Assembly: GCA_963921195.1 (NCBI GenBank)
Contig: OY992537.1
Location: 14,099,125-14,163,124 of the forward strand
Origin: Pegoplata infirma
Taxonomy: Eukaryota; Arthropoda; Insecta; Diptera; Anthomyiidae
Direction of reading: 5' to 3'
DNA length: 64,000 bases
The notes under the pieces are model-generated. The model saw nothing but the letters and a program-made list of their open reading frames with translations. It ran no database searches and had not been told where the DNA came from. Every line of letters starts with the position of its first letter. The first letter of the stretch is position 1. The translations under genes were made by a program, and so were the position numbers. Below are positions 20,986-33,320 of this stretch, piece after piece.

Positions 20986-22930
20986 CAAATAATGATTTTT
21001 ATTAATTTCAATTTGGTTTTCTGAATTTTGATTGGGTTTTCTTTATTTCATTCAATAGGGTTTTCTAAATTTCAATAGAAATTTTTGAATTTCAATTGAA
21101 GACTTTCTAATTTCAATTTAGATTTCTAAATTTTCATCGGTTTCCATAATTTTGATTGAATTTTAAAAAGGCTTTCTGTTTTTAAGTAGGTTTTTTAAAT
21201 TGGATTTTCTCAATATCAATTAATTTTTTCGGAATTTCGACTTGACTTTCAAAATTTTAATTGGTTTTCTAAATTTTAATTGGGATTTTTGAATTTCTTC
21301 TAATCTTTTGTTATTTTAAATTTTTATTCCAGAATTTCAATTGGGTTTTCTGAATTTTAACTGGGATTTATGAATTTCGGCCCAAACTCATTTTTAAGGG
21401 GGAAAGAGGGATTTGTATGGGGGGGAAATTTAAATTTTTTTAGTTTTTTACGATTTACGCCTATTTACTCAAAATAAATATAGGCATATTTGGTATCAGA
21501 TTAAAGGTATTTAAAATACCTATCTCGTGGTGCTAACGTCGTGCCAAAAAAGTAAATATTTTTCAACTTATTAACAAAAATATTCTAAAGTTTTGTTATT
21601 TTTCTCAATATGACAAAAAGTTGTGCATGTTTGGACAAGTTCTTCGCACACGAAGATAGGTTTTCTAAAGACCTTTCATTTGGTATGTAACATGACTAGG
21701 TTTCTTTGTATAATATAAGAGATAAACGCAAACAACTGAAAAATTACCGTTTCTTCCTCCCTCATTTTTATCTACTAAATGTGAATTTGGGCCGCTAAAA
21801 AAAATACGTGTCCCTTTATTTTTTCTGTTCTACAAAATAAAACCAATTCCATAAAGATCGGCGGGTGACACCAGGGAGACCTTCCTAGTAAGCCGAATCT
21901 ACGAATACTAGTGTTTCCAACTCGGTTAATCAATTAACCGATTCCTCGATTAATCGCCTCTATTTCGGTTAATGTCGAAACAAATAATTTAAAACGCAAA
22001 TAATTATTCGACCCGATTAATCGGTTAAAATGGTTCGATTAACCGGTTATTATTATTATATCTATATTCTACTATAATATGTTTGAAACACTTCCTCTTT
22101 TTTACAAACACTTCCAAAAAAAGTCAAAACTACAGAAAAAAAATATTCAGAAACCAACAATTATCAGTTTAGAAAAGCAGAAGACATATTTTTTAAAAAC
22201 ACTTCCAAAAATAAGTCAAAGCTACAGAAAAAAAATATTCAGAAACCAACAATTATCAGTTTAGAAAAGCAGAAGACATTATTTAAAACTCAGAAATCCT
22301 AATTAAAGTTTTCAAACGCCATATTAAAAATCTCAATAAAAATTAAGAAAATCCCAATTGAAATTGAGAAAGATAATTCAAATTCAGAAATCCGAATTGA
22401 AATTCAGAAATCCAATTCCAAATTTAGAAAAGCTTATTGAAATTTAGAAATCCTAATTGATATTCTGAAACTCCCAATTTCACAAAATTGAAATTTTCAG
22501 AAGCCTACTGAAATTAAGAAATCTCTATTGAAATTTAGAAAAGCAAAATTGAAATTTAAAAATTCTAAATGAAATTCAGAAAAGATAATTCAGTTTCTGA
22601 AGAGCTAATAAAATTCAGAAATCTCAATTGAAATCCCAATTAAATTTACAAAAGTGAAATCAAATTATATAAATCAAAATTAATATTTAGAAGACACCAA
22701 TTAAATTCTAAAAAGCACAGTTAAAATTCAAAAATCCCAATTGAAATTAAGAAATACCAACTGAAATTTAGAAAAGCCAAATGAAATTCACAAATCTGAG
22801 TTGATATTTATACTTAGTTAAAAAAATCAAGTTAATTGAAATTTTAAAATCCCAATTGAAAAACGGAAATGGCCAATTGAAACTCAGAAATTTCGACTGA
22901 AATTTAGAAAATTCCAAATAAAGTTTAGGA
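20986..22930. repeat. Inverted minisatellite arrays (TTTCAATTGGG / CCCAATTGAAA) around a palindromic core
   Basis: The left array (about 20986-21380) has degenerate GGTTTTCTGAATTTCAATT units. The right array (about 22280-22930) has the inverse, AATTGAAATTCAGAAATCCC. Between them, 21365-21900 has inverted ends (GGCCCAAACTCATTTTTA against TGAATTTGGGCC) and resembles the core at 6703. At 22109-22280 a 91-bp unit beginning CACTTCCAAAAA is duplicated in tandem. Frames here are minisatellite-derived. Confidence 0.75.
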
Positions 22931-23129
22931 ATTTTTATAATATCTAAATTTCAATTAGTTGCATTTTCGTTTTCCCCTCTAAAAACTGCACTCAAAAAAT
23001 TTTAAAGAAAAAAATTTAATTAAAAATTTTAAAAATTTTGTTTGTTTACGGTGAGTGAATGAAAAAATGAGATTAAAAAAAATTGAACAAAAAAAACTTT
23101 TTTCTTGAAAAAATCATTTGATTTATTTA

Positions 23130-23612
23130 TGGGGGCATACTCACTTTGTCATTCCGTGTGTAACGCATCGAAATATCGGTCTTGGACCCCATAAAGTATA
23201 TATATTATTGATCAGTTATCGATTCTAAGACAATCTACCGATGTCCGTCCGTCTGTCTGTCCGTCTGTAGAAGACACATATTTGGCACGAATATGTCTTA
23301 GATTCCTAGGCAGGTTAAGTTCGGAAATGGGCAAAATCGGACCAAGGGGAAAAAGTTCCCCCTTGGAGAACTAAACCAACCCAAGAAAAACCGCATTTTT
23401 TGCAGGGTTTTTTGTACTTTTGCTAAGCAAATGCAACATTCTTATCTCAGAAGAAGTTAAAAATCGCAGGGGAAAGATGCTCCCTAACGTCTCCCTCCAA
23501 CCCCCCCCCCCCAAAAAAAAAAAGACGCCCCTGGATTTTTTTAATATAGTTTTTTACATTTTGGAGGGTATAAATGATTCGGCACAGCCGAATGTAACAC
23601 TTTCACTTGTTT
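23130..23612 (+). repeat. Dispersed repeat, second subfamily (GGGGGCATACTCACTTTGTC)
   Basis: It has the GTCATTCCGTGTGTAACGC and 'cataaagtatatatattatt' blocks, and a GTCCGTCCGTCTGTCTGTCC tract. It ends TTTTGGAGGGTATAAATG, TTCGGCACAGCCGAA and TTTCACTTGTTTC. The frame 23420-23764 begins inside it and is not a gene. Confidence 0.75.
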
Positions 23613-25146
23613 CTTTTGTGAATGAATTGGCTGAGGATAAAAAGTCTTCTTACTTTGGGCAAACGGACGGTTTGCCTAGTAGTAAGAGTACTGGCAGGAC
23701 ACTGTTAATCGGTCAAATAGCCGTGCGTATGGAAATTTCTGATAGGGACTATTGCAAAAGTTGAGCACTCAAATAAAAACTCTATCCAATCAGCAAAAAA
23801 ATCTGCTGAAAATACACCCATTTTGGGCCGTGTAAGAAAATCTGGCAAGACAGCAAAATCCGAAAAATCTGCTGATGACAGCTAAATAATCTGATGATTT
23901 TAGCAGAAGAATCTACCGATTTTAGCAGAAAATCAGCTGATTTCAAATAAACAATCTAAACTTCGAAAATTCATTATGTAAAAAAGAGTTAGAAAAGATT
24001 TGGAGCATAATTTTTAAAATATTTTTTTTTTTTTTTTCAAAAAATTTAAAATTGGCTAAAGTTAGCTGATTGCTGTTATTTTCAAAAACTAAATGACAGA
24101 GAATTAAGTTAAAATACCCATTTCAGCAAAAAAATATGCTAAAAATTTCATTATTCAAACCGAAAGTGCGCTTACAGCTTTTTCAACAGAGTTTTTCTTC
24201 TGTATGTAGGAAGTGGAGGAGGAGTCAGTGTAGTACTTGTTATGTGAATGTTCGGATCTGATGAAGAACCGCTTAAGCATTTGGGGCAAGATTTTTCGAT
24301 GACCTAGATTGCCTAAACGGGGTGGTTTAGGAAGTAGAAGAGTAGGGAAATAACAATTAAGGGATTCAAAATGGGCCTTAGGGCCTCCAAGTGAATTCGC
24401 TAAACAGTGGACACCTTTAAAATTTTGTTAAATTAAATTTTAAAAACATTTTGTTTAACAAAATATTTGATCTTCTTATCTTTTTTGCAAATTTATATAA
24501 CAGATGTTGCAAATAAAACAAATTGAATATATTTTTTTTTGCATAAACATCAAAAGCCTCTTAGTACTGTTTTGTAGCACAATTCCCTCATACTTTGTCC
24601 TCATAATATAATAGGCCTGCTAAATTTGGTCATAGATTAGACTTCAAATATGCATTATCTCTCAGTTGAGTGGGCAGATGATGGCGGGTGTGCAAAATTT
24701 CAATATTATTAACAGCTCTGATTTATTTAATACGTACAATGTTTGTTGTAACTACATGATATATCATCAAGATAAAAGTTGGCCAAAAAAAAGTAGTCAT
24801 ATAGCACCGTACATATATTCAGTACAAAAGGGGTAATACAATATATTCATGATTGACGCATAAAGTAAGTTGGGCTGTCATGTTTTCAATAGTGGTAACG
24901 AAATGATGTTTACGAATGACAGCTTAAAAGATGCTTAAATCATATTGAACACACAGTGAACTCTTACTTTTTCTTCTTTTTTTTTGAATTTTTGACATAT
25001 ATGGTGTGTTTATGTAAAGTCAATGAGGGAATAAGTAACAAATCATAGGAGGCACAATAGGCTAACATTATCACAAAACCTAGCAAATATTATACGCAAT
25101 ATTCTATTATCCAAAATTCCTGAATTCAGGTATTATTTTACTTTTC
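23613..25146. other. Unassigned intergenic DNA
   Basis: A hairpin GGCAAAC-GGAC-GGTTTGCC lies near 23658. The 23770-24150 stretch repeats AATCTGCTGA / ATCAGCTGATT motifs. The 24170-24420 part is less AT-rich, but neither strand gives a recognisable protein. The remainder is featureless. Confidence 0.4.
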
Positions 25147-25561
25147 ATCCTTTTTATACCCTCCAACCACAGTATGGGGTTATACTCACTTGGTCATTCC
25201 GTGTGTAACGCATCGAAATATCGGTCTAGGACCCTATAAAGTATATACATTATTGTTCAGAGATCGATTCTAATACATTCTAGCGATGTCTGTCCGACAC
25301 GATACAGTCCAAAATAAAAGAGCTAGGCTTCCGAAGTTTGGCATGAATATGTCTTATGGTCATAGACTGATTAAGTTCGGAAATTGGCAAAAATCGAACC
25401 AAGGGGAAAAAAGTTCCACCTTTGAGAACTAAATCCACCTTTGAAAAACGGCTTTTTTTGTAGGGTTTTTTGTACTTTTGCTAAGCAAATCCAACATTTA
25501 TATCTCAGAGGAAGTTCAAAACCCTACATGTACCCAGCGAATATAACACTCTCACTTGTTA
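25147..25561 (+). repeat. Dispersed repeat, second subfamily
   Basis: Starts TATACCCTCCAACCACAGTA, then GTCATTCCGTGTGTAACGC and a short GTCTGTCC tract. The terminal CTCTCACTTGTTA lacks a clear hairpin. An inverted copy lies nearby at 25815-26386, so the pair could form a long hairpin. Confidence 0.7.
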
Positions 25562-25814
25562 TTATTAATTTTTTTTTTTTCAAAATCAAAAACATTTTTT
25601 TTTTTTTTTTTGCAAAGTGGGCCCTTTTTTGCTCAAAAGAAAGCTTTTTCCTTGAAGAGCTTTGTGATCGCTAAGTTTGATGGGAGTGGGATATTTATCA
25701 AATCATATGGACAATTTGGGATGGGATAGTGCACAAGACATCGATTTTGATCCGATACCGCCATCGATTTCGATCCTAATTTTGTTAGATTTAAATAAAA
25801 AAAAATAAAAAAAA

Positions 25815-26386
25815 CATATGAGAGTGTTAAGTTCGGCAGTGCCAAATTTTTAATACCCCCCCAAAATGTAAAAAAATAAAGAAAAAAAAATTGTCAGAGT
25901 GTTTCTTTTTGGATGGGGTGGGGAGAGGGGGTCGGTGGGGGACGTTGAGAGCGCCATCCCATCGCGATAAAATATACCAAAGTCATTTATTTATTGTTAT
26001 TTTTTAATCCACGCCCACAAAAAAATACCGACATTTTTCAATCCACAGGGTTCAAACGCAGGACTTTAAATCTTCTTGCACAAAAATGTTTCATTTATTT
26101 AATTAAAATACAAGAAATCATGTAAAAAAAGTGTATTTTGCTTCAAGGAAAACTTTTTCCCCACTGGACCTATTTTGCTTCTTTACGAACTTAGCCTATT
26201 TATGACCATAAGACAAACTTCAGAATTTTAGCTGATTTATTTTGGACTGCATCGTTTTATCTACAGAAAGACGGACGGACGGACGGGCATCCATAGTATG
26301 TCTTAGAATAGATGCTTAGAAATGATGCGTTACAAACGGAATGACAAAGTGAGTATAACCCCATACTGTGGTTGGAGGGTATTAAA
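25815..26386 (-). repeat. Dispersed repeat, second subfamily, inverted copy
   Basis: Minus-strand copy. The complement of ATATGAGAGTGTTAAGTTCG is its 3' end and GGTTGGAGGGTATT its 5' end. It contains the complements of GTCCGTCCGTCTTTCTG and GTCATTCCGTTTGTAACGC. The middle has a GC-rich run near 25910-25960. Confidence 0.7.
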
Positions 26387-26555
26387 ATGGGGGAGGTGGG
26401 TTGAGTTCATATGATCAGGGGATCGAGGTGAAAGTTAGACGTAAAGGGGAATTCACAAAAAGCCCCACAACTGCGCTAGAAACCCCCCTGGTGGAATGCA
26501 ACGTGAGACGGACACCAATTTATTTTCCGCATCTAACATTTTTTCTACACATACC

Positions 26556-27382
26556 TAGGGTGACCATTTTTTCCTGAACTCAAATCAGTATGCACAAGTT
26601 TTTATGTTTTTATTTCTAGAAATAACTCTCTGAAAACTGTTTTCTGTGGGAAAACTCTGATGATTTTTGAGAAACATTGATGATTTTTTCAACGCTGAAA
26701 AAGTTTCAAAACAACTGTTAAAAACAACTGTCATAAACTGTGTCGTTATTTTGCGGAAAATTTTGTTGACTACAAACAACTTCATTTGCATGTTTTGATC
26801 GTTTCGGTGCAGAAAATATAACAAAAACCCACAGGTTTTGTGAATAAAAAATCCACAGATTCTGAGGACCTTTAATAACTCTTCCTTTTAGAAAAATTCC
26901 CAGATAATAAGCAAGACTTTCTTATAAATAGATATGATGTTCTGAGCGCTTTTTCTAATTATTATCATTCTAAAAAAAATATAAAAATTCCATCAGCCCG
27001 TGAATTTTTCGTAAACCTCAGAGATTCTGTGCGCCTTTTCATATAAATTTATGAAGATCAAAATAACCTCACGCTCAGATACTTTTTAGCGTTAAGGAAC
27101 CTCTTGATTTTCGAATTCTAAGCTTTTTAGAATTCATTATAAATTATCTTATTGTCAGAATTAAATCATAAGATACTACCTTGAAGACTTTTTTTTATGG
27201 AAACTCAAGTTTTTGCATAGAATTTTCGAATAAAATTATTTTTTATGTTGAAATGTTCAAAAATCAGTACAATCAGTACATATTTAAAAAAATCAGTACA
27301 AATCAGTACAACGTTTTTTGATCAGTACACGTGATAAAAAATCAGTACATGTACGATCAAATCAGTACGAATGGTCAGCCTA
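26556..27382. mobile_element. hAT-type element with TAGGSTGACCATT ends
   Basis: Left end TAGGGTGACCATTTTTTC; right end, inverted, TAGGCTGACCATTCGTACTG. An exact 8-bp duplication CACATACC is at 26548-26555 and 27383-27390. Several AATCAGTACA motifs lie inside both ends. The interior is AT-rich and without a transposase. It interrupts a dispersed repeat with CCCACAACTGCGCTAG and CTAAGGGGGCTCCCATAC. Confidence 0.93.
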
Positions 27383-27534
27383 CACATACCTGACATCTAC
27401 TTTGCTTTCTAAGGGGGCTCCCATACATGATAAGAACATGTATTTTAAAAAAACTAATAAAAAAAAATATGGGACTTTCTTAAAAGTTGAAAATAAAGTG
27501 TAGGTATATTCTTAGAAAATTTTGTGGTTTAAAT

Positions 27535-27977
27535 TTGAGATGGGTGCTGGGCACGTGAATTGCGTGATTCACGTGAACCAGGCGTGAATCACGCGCGAGT
27601 GTGAGTGATTTTCATTTCAATCACGTGATTGTGAATGAGCTTGAGTTAAAAAAAAATCTGAGTGAGTGCGCCATTTATTTTTTGCGTGAGTTTCCAGATT
27701 TTTTGATTTGGCCATTTTTTTTTTTAATTTTTTGTAAAATTTTTTTTTTTTGAGCTTTTATTTTTGTGTTAAAAAAATTTTATTGCGTGATTAAATCTTG
27801 CGTGACTCACGCGTTAGCGTGATTGGATCTGGCGTGAGTCACGCGTGAGCAAGTTTTTTATTGCTCATGTGAATAGTGAGTGAGCGTGAGTACAAAAATA
27901 TTGCGTGAGTGATTAGTGAGTGATTATTTTTAACGTGAGTGAGTGTGAGTCAAAATACACTTAAGCGCCCATCTCTA
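27535..27977. mobile_element. hAT-type element, ACTCACG family, copy 2
   Basis: The ends are TTGAGATGGG and GCGCCCATCTCTA. The flanks GTTTAAAT and GTTTAAAC agree at 7 of 8 bases. Subterminal CACGTGAATCACG and GTGAGTGAGCG motifs occur in opposite orientations. At 443 bp it is the shortest complete copy here. Confidence 0.85.
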
Positions 27978-28189
27978 GTTTAAACCACCTAAAAATTTAA
28001 AAACTTTTTTTCAGTTACAAAATTACAAAACATTTGATTTTATAGATATCCCACTCGCATCCTACTAAGCGACCACAAATTTCTTAAAGAAAACCTTTCT
28101 CTAAGCAAATATAAATAAGTGCCCATTTTGCACAAAAAAGTCACAAATGTTTTTAATTTAGCAAAAAAAAAAATTAAAACTTTTTTTAC

Positions 28190-28774
28190 CCATTTTTATA
28201 CCCTCCACTTAGTGATAAAGGGTATATATAAGTTTGTCATTCCGTTTGTAACTCATCGAAATATCGATCTGGGACCCCATAAAGTATATATATTCATGAT
28301 GCCCCATCGATTTTAAGATATTCTAGTGATGTCCGTCTGTCTGTCTGTGGAAAATGCTGTCGCGGACAAAATATTGCACTTAACATATTTATTGGAAGTT
28401 CTCCCGAAAAGTTTGGTATTGCATTTGAGCGATATCGGTTCAGCGGTTCAAAAGTTATGAACGAAAATGTAAGCACACCTCAAAAATTTCTGTACATTCA
28501 ACATAACCTAAATATACAAAATGCTTTATTTCGGCTTCTGGTTGGCATACGTGAACATAATTGAACACCAAATGGTATTTAAACAAGTACGAACATATTT
28601 TTTGACAAAAAAAGAAAAAAATCGCGGATTTTTTTTACCAAAATTTTTTTTCGCGGAAATTTTTTTTTTCAAAAGTAATTTCCTTTTAAATAAAGTTTTT
28701 TGCAATAATCTTTTTGAAATTGTGGAGGGTATCACTACATTCGGCAAGGCCGAATTTAACTTTTTTACTTGTTT
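28190..28774 (+). repeat. Dispersed repeat, TATACCCTCCAC family
   Basis: Same block order as 3491-4098: CCCTCCACTTAGTG, GTCATTCCGTTTGTAACTC, GTCCGTCTGTCTGTC, GTGGAGGGTATCACTAC, TTCGGCAAGGCCGAA and ACTTGTTTG. Short frames on both strands at 28294-28784 are shadows of the repeat. Confidence 0.85.
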
Positions 28775-29571
28775 GAACTACTAAATACCCGATATGGCCG
28801 ATAAACCGAGACATTCCAACCTTAGAATTGTCTCTTTTATAATATTTTAAGTTTCAGGCAAATCGGTTCACAAGAGTTGAAATAATTCCCTTGTTAGTTG
28901 GAATTAATATTTAACAAAATATTTGGTATTCAACAGAAAACCGAACAAATCACTGACAAATCCCTAAAATTTCAAATATTATTTTGAAATATAATAAACG
29001 TATACTTAATGTACAGTAAAATTTTTTCACTGTTCATACGCCTGGTGTCTTTTACTAAATAACCGGAAATGCCGTATTCAATATTATTTTTCTCAAAAAC
29101 ATTTCTTTCTCGTAAAAATCACAAAAGAGGGTTTAAATTTTTTTTTTTTATTTTCCAACTTTTGAAATTTTTGTGTTCCTTAATTTCTTTTTTTAAAATT
29201 CTATAAATTCTTGTAAAAAAACTATTAAAACTACTTTACGATTATTTCATTAAAATTATAAAACGAAGATCGGAAAGAACAACGTAAAATATTGACGATA
29301 AAAAAAATTAAGAAACTCTTTTCCCATAGTATTGCCCCACATACGTAAAGATTAACACCAAAAAATATCTGCATTTTCATACCAGAAATTGAAAATATAA
29401 TACCGCAATACGATTTATGTCAGTTGGTATTAAATGCATAAATTCAAAATCAATTTGCATAAATATTGGGGAATTATTTACAAAAAAAAATTATATTGCT
29501 TTTCAATGAATCTTTCTAGCACGTGTTAAAGATTAACAAAAAATAAATAAATTAAAAAAAAAAAATTACTC
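28775..29571. other. Unassigned AT-rich DNA upstream of an isolated tRNA
   Basis: No coding region or repeat recognised. The run of A just left of 29572 would serve as the T-run terminator of the minus-strand tRNA. Confidence 0.45.
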
Positions 29572-29644
29572 TGTTTCCGCCCGGGATCGAACCGGGGGCC
29601 TTCTGCGTGTTAGGCAGATGTGATAACCGCTACACCACGGAAAC
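29572..29644 (-). tRNA. tRNA-Val-AAC: tRNA-Val(AAC), isolated copy
   Basis: This valine tRNA has a perfect 7-bp acceptor stem (GTTTCCG with CGGAAAC), anticodon arm TCTGC-CTAACAC-GCAGA with anticodon AAC, T stem CCCGG with CCGGG, and discriminator A. The A box TGGTGTAGCGG and B box GGTTCGATCCC for RNA polymerase III are intact, and a T run follows on the minus strand. A34 is expected to be edited to inosine, which would read GUU, GUC and GUA. It lies 23 kb from the main cluster but is identical in sequence. Confidence 0.97.
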
Positions 29645-29917
29645 AGTTGTTTAAGTTGTTGATAAAATTTCTACGTATCGCATTAGCCAGCCCCAACAAG
29701 TTTCTTTAATGCTCTATATATATTTATAATACGCCACCGTACACACAAACACAACAAGTTTATTTTTAACCCTAATGTTATGCTGAATGAGACGACACGC
29801 CTTTATCATGCCTAAGTAGCTGGTGTAGCTGCCACTGCTACTGCTAATATTTAGTAGTGGTGGTCGTTTAAAACACCTGCAAAGTGGTGCCCCTCCATAT
29901 CTATAAATAATTTCTAA
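29645..29917. other. Non-repetitive DNA, possibly host sequence
   Basis: Contains GCTGCCACTGCTACTGCTAA and other less AT-rich sequence. It reads continuously into 31129-31490 once the hAT is removed. No gene recognised. Confidence 0.35.
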
Positions 29918-31128
29918 TAGAGATGGGATCGTGAGTGACTTTTCAATCACGATCACGCACGCTCACGAAAAAAAAATTTAATCACGCACGATCACGCACG
30001 AAATTTTTTGTTGTACTCACGCTCACGCACGCTCACGTGAGTAGAAACAATTTTAATCACGCTCACGATGTAATCACGTTCACGAAATACTCACGAATTA
30101 AAATGAAAAAAAATTTTATGCCATATTTTTTATTTTTTTAAAATTTATTTAAATTTACAAAGTGTTTTTGTAATTATTAAAGGGCAATTCCAAAATATTA
30201 AGAGCCAATTTTAGTAGTTTTTGAGAATGGTTTCTTCAGATTTAATTGAAAATTGGCACATAGATAGCCAACATACCTATGATAATGGAACTTTCTATCG
30301 TTTTTTAAATTCGGTTTACTAATCGTATTATGTCAGGTCAAAGCTCGACTTTTTTTTGCAAAATTAGAAAAACATATCATCACATAAAACATGTTCTAAC
30401 TTTTTAACCAATTTTCCGATTTTCACAACTCTTGGCTCATATGAGAGCTTAAGTCTTGTGCTTTTTGGAAATAATTTTAAATACAAAATGATTCATTAAA
30501 GAAAAGTATCAAAAATGCAAAAACTTTTTTCTTCGCAAATATTTAAAACAACACATCTTCGATTTTTTTTTAAATTCGGTGATAGTCAAAATGTTTTGCA
30601 TATCATATCCAAAATTCAGAGGGGGATCAAAAGCTATTCTGGTTTGAGTACGAGGTTCCCATAATTTTCCATTAGAAAATATTTATTTTTGAAATGTTTT
30701 AAAAAATTTAACAGGGATAAGATTATATCCCTTATACAGGTTGTATTTTTCTCACTTTTGCTAAAAGTTTTTGACCCGCGATAATTCGAAAACTATACTG
30801 AATTTTTAAAATCCAATTATGAAATATGCTGTGGCAAATTCTAATCAATTTGAACAGTGGAGCGAAATTTTTTTAAAATTGCTCAAAAAACTTACTAAAT
30901 TTAAATTTATTAATTTATTTGAAAGAACTTAAAAAAAACGGAGAAAAAATTTAAATCACGAAAAAATCACGCAGCAATTTTACTCACGCACGATCACGCA
31001 CGAACTTTTTTTTGTTACTCACGATCACGCACGCTCACGTGAGTAGAAAATAAAATTACTCACGAATCACGTGATTCACGCGTGATTCACGTGATTCACG
31101 GTAATCACGTGATTGGTGCGCATCTCTA
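29918..31128. mobile_element. hAT-type element, ACTCACG family, copy 3 (1211 bp)
   Basis: Left end TAGAGATGGGA; right end GCGCATCTCTA. An exact 8-bp duplication ATTTCTAA is at 29910-29917 and 31129-31136. About 200 bp at each end is dense in ATCACGCACG and CTCACGTGAG motifs. The central 800 bp is AT-rich without a transposase. It is the longest and best-preserved member of the family in the window. Confidence 0.94.
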
Positions 31129-31136
31129 ATTTCTAA

Positions 31137-31501
31137 ATAAATATAAATATTAAAGATATTTTAATTTGTTTTTAAATGCTCAGTTTATGTCTATTTAAAT
31201 TGTTATCTCTCTGTCGCTGCTGCTACTGCAAATATTTATGACGTGGTGTGCAGTCAGACTTAATGAACAAATCAAAAACTTATCGCTGGCCATTTATTAG
31301 ATTGTGTTTGAGTGGTTTGTGGGGTTATACAACTGATAATAAAATAAATTTTGTTATATTTGATATTTTGTTTATGATGCCCACTAACCCACAGTGCAAT
31401 TTTAATGATTTCTTTAAATTTTGTTTGCAATAATTGTTTTATGATTGCAAAAGTTGTGTTGCAATGTAAATTTGTACATTATGGGTCAGACACATAAAAT
31501 C
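31137..31501. other. Non-repetitive AT-rich DNA
   Basis: Includes CTCTGTCGCTGCTGCTACTG and a 61-codon plus-strand frame (31248-31433) without a recognisable domain. It borders the large minisatellite. Confidence 0.35.
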
Positions 31502-33121
31502 TGACATAAAAATGTCTCAGAAGCTAAAACATTTTCAATACGAAAAATGTCTCAGAATCCGAGACTTTTCTATACGAAAATGTCTCAGAATCTGAAACTT
31601 TTTCTATACGAAAAATGTTTCAGAATTTGAGAGTTTTTCTAAACGAAAAATGTCTCAGAATCTGAGACATTTTCTATTTAAAAAATGTCTCAAAATCAAA
31701 TCTCAGAGTCTGAGTTTTTTTTTTTGTACGTAAAATGTCTCAGAATCTGAAACTTTTTCTATACTAAAAATGTATCAGAATCTGAGATTTCTCTCTACGA
31801 ATAATGTCTCAGAATCTGAGACTCTTTCTATACAAAAAATGTATTAGAATCTGAAATACGAAAAATGTTTTAGAATCTGAGACTTTTCCTATACGAATAA
31901 TGTCTGAGAATCTGAGACTCTTTCTATACAAAAAATGTATTAGAATCTGAAACATTTTCTATACTAAAAATGTATCAGAATCTGAGATTTCTCTATACGA
32001 AAAATGTCTCAGAATATGAGCCTTTTCCTATACAAAAAATGTCTTAGAATCTAAGACTTTTTCTATACGAAAAATGTCTCAGAATCTAAGACTTTTTCTA
32101 TACGAAAAAGTTCTCATAATCTGTAATTTTTCTATACGAAAAATGTCTCAGAATCTAAGACTTTTTCTATACGAGAAATGTCACAGAATCTGAAAATTTT
32201 TTATATGAAATATGCCTCAGAATCTAAGACTTTTTCTATACGAAAAATGTCTCAGAATCTAAGACTTTTTCTGAGAATCTGAGTATTTTTCTATAGGAAT
32301 CTAGAGCTCAGAATCTAGAGCTTTTTGTATAAAAAAGGTCTCATAATCTGAGAGTTTTTCTAAAAGAAAAATGTCTCAAAATCTGAGACTCTTATTAAAA
32401 AATTGGGCTTTTTCTACATGAAAACGTCTGCGAAACGTCTCAAAATCTGAGACTTTGTTTATACGAAAAACGTCTCAAAATCTGAGACTTTTTCTATACG
32501 AAAAATGTGTCAGAATCTGATTCTTTTTATAAAAGAAAAAACAAATTTTTCAGAATCTAAAACTTTTTCTATACAAAAAATGCCCTAACATCTGAGACTT
32601 TTTCTGTGCGAAAAATATCTCAAAATCTGAAAGTTTTCTTTACTAAAAATATCTCATAATCTGAAACTTTATCTATACGAAAAATGCCTCTGAATCTGAA
32701 TCTTTTTTATATACGGAAAATGTCTCAGAATCTGAGACTTTTTCTAAACGAGAAATGTCTCAGAATCTGAGACTTTTTCTATACGAAAAATGTCTCAGAA
32801 TCTGATACTTTTTCTATAGAAAAAATGTCTAAGAATCTGATACTTTTTCTATAGAAAAAATATCTCAGAATCTGAGACTTTTTCTATAGAAAAAATGTCT
32901 CAGAATCTGAGACTTTTTCTATAGAAAAAATGTCTCAGAATCTGAGACTTTTTCTATAGAAAAAATTTCTCAGAATCTGAGACTTTTTCTATAGAAAAAA
33001 TGTCTCAGAATCTGAGACTTTTTCTATAGAAAAAATGTCTCAGAATCTGAGACTTTTTCTATAGAAAAAATGTCTCAGAATCTTAGACTTTTTCTATAGA
33101 AAAAGTCTCAGATTCTGAGAT
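31502..33121 (-). repeat. 35-bp minisatellite array D (1.6 kb, inverted orientation)
   Basis: About 45 units of GTCTCAGAATCTGAGAC plus TTTTTCTATACGAAAAA, opposite in orientation to arrays A-C. Divergence falls from left to right: the last seven or eight units (about 32860-33090) are nearly identical and carry a private CTATAGAAAAAATG variant. This indicates recent local amplification. At 33090-33121 the array flips into the opposite orientation for one unit, forming a hairpin. Confidence 0.95.
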
Positions 33122-33320
33122 ATAATCTTTCGGATATAAGACTCCAGGTTCGGTCAGAGATCCATTGTTTTCTTTTCGTCTCTTTATATCCTACGTGTTC
33201 GTTAGCAGCGTTAATGAAGTAGTTTTTTTATAGTAGGCCAGTTGTCCACAGAATTGTTCGGAATCATTTGTAAAGAAATGTGAAGAGATTCGACAAAATT
33301 GTTCATGACTGATGGATTTT

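Noticed and set aside
23420..23764. 114-codon frame as a possible protein
   Set aside because: It starts inside a dispersed repeat, crosses a poly-C/poly-A tract and its terminal hairpin, and has no homologue I recognise.
31502..33121. Possible CRISPR-like array
   Set aside because: The 35-bp unit repeats head to tail without unique spacers, and the surrounding DNA is eukaryotic. It is a minisatellite.
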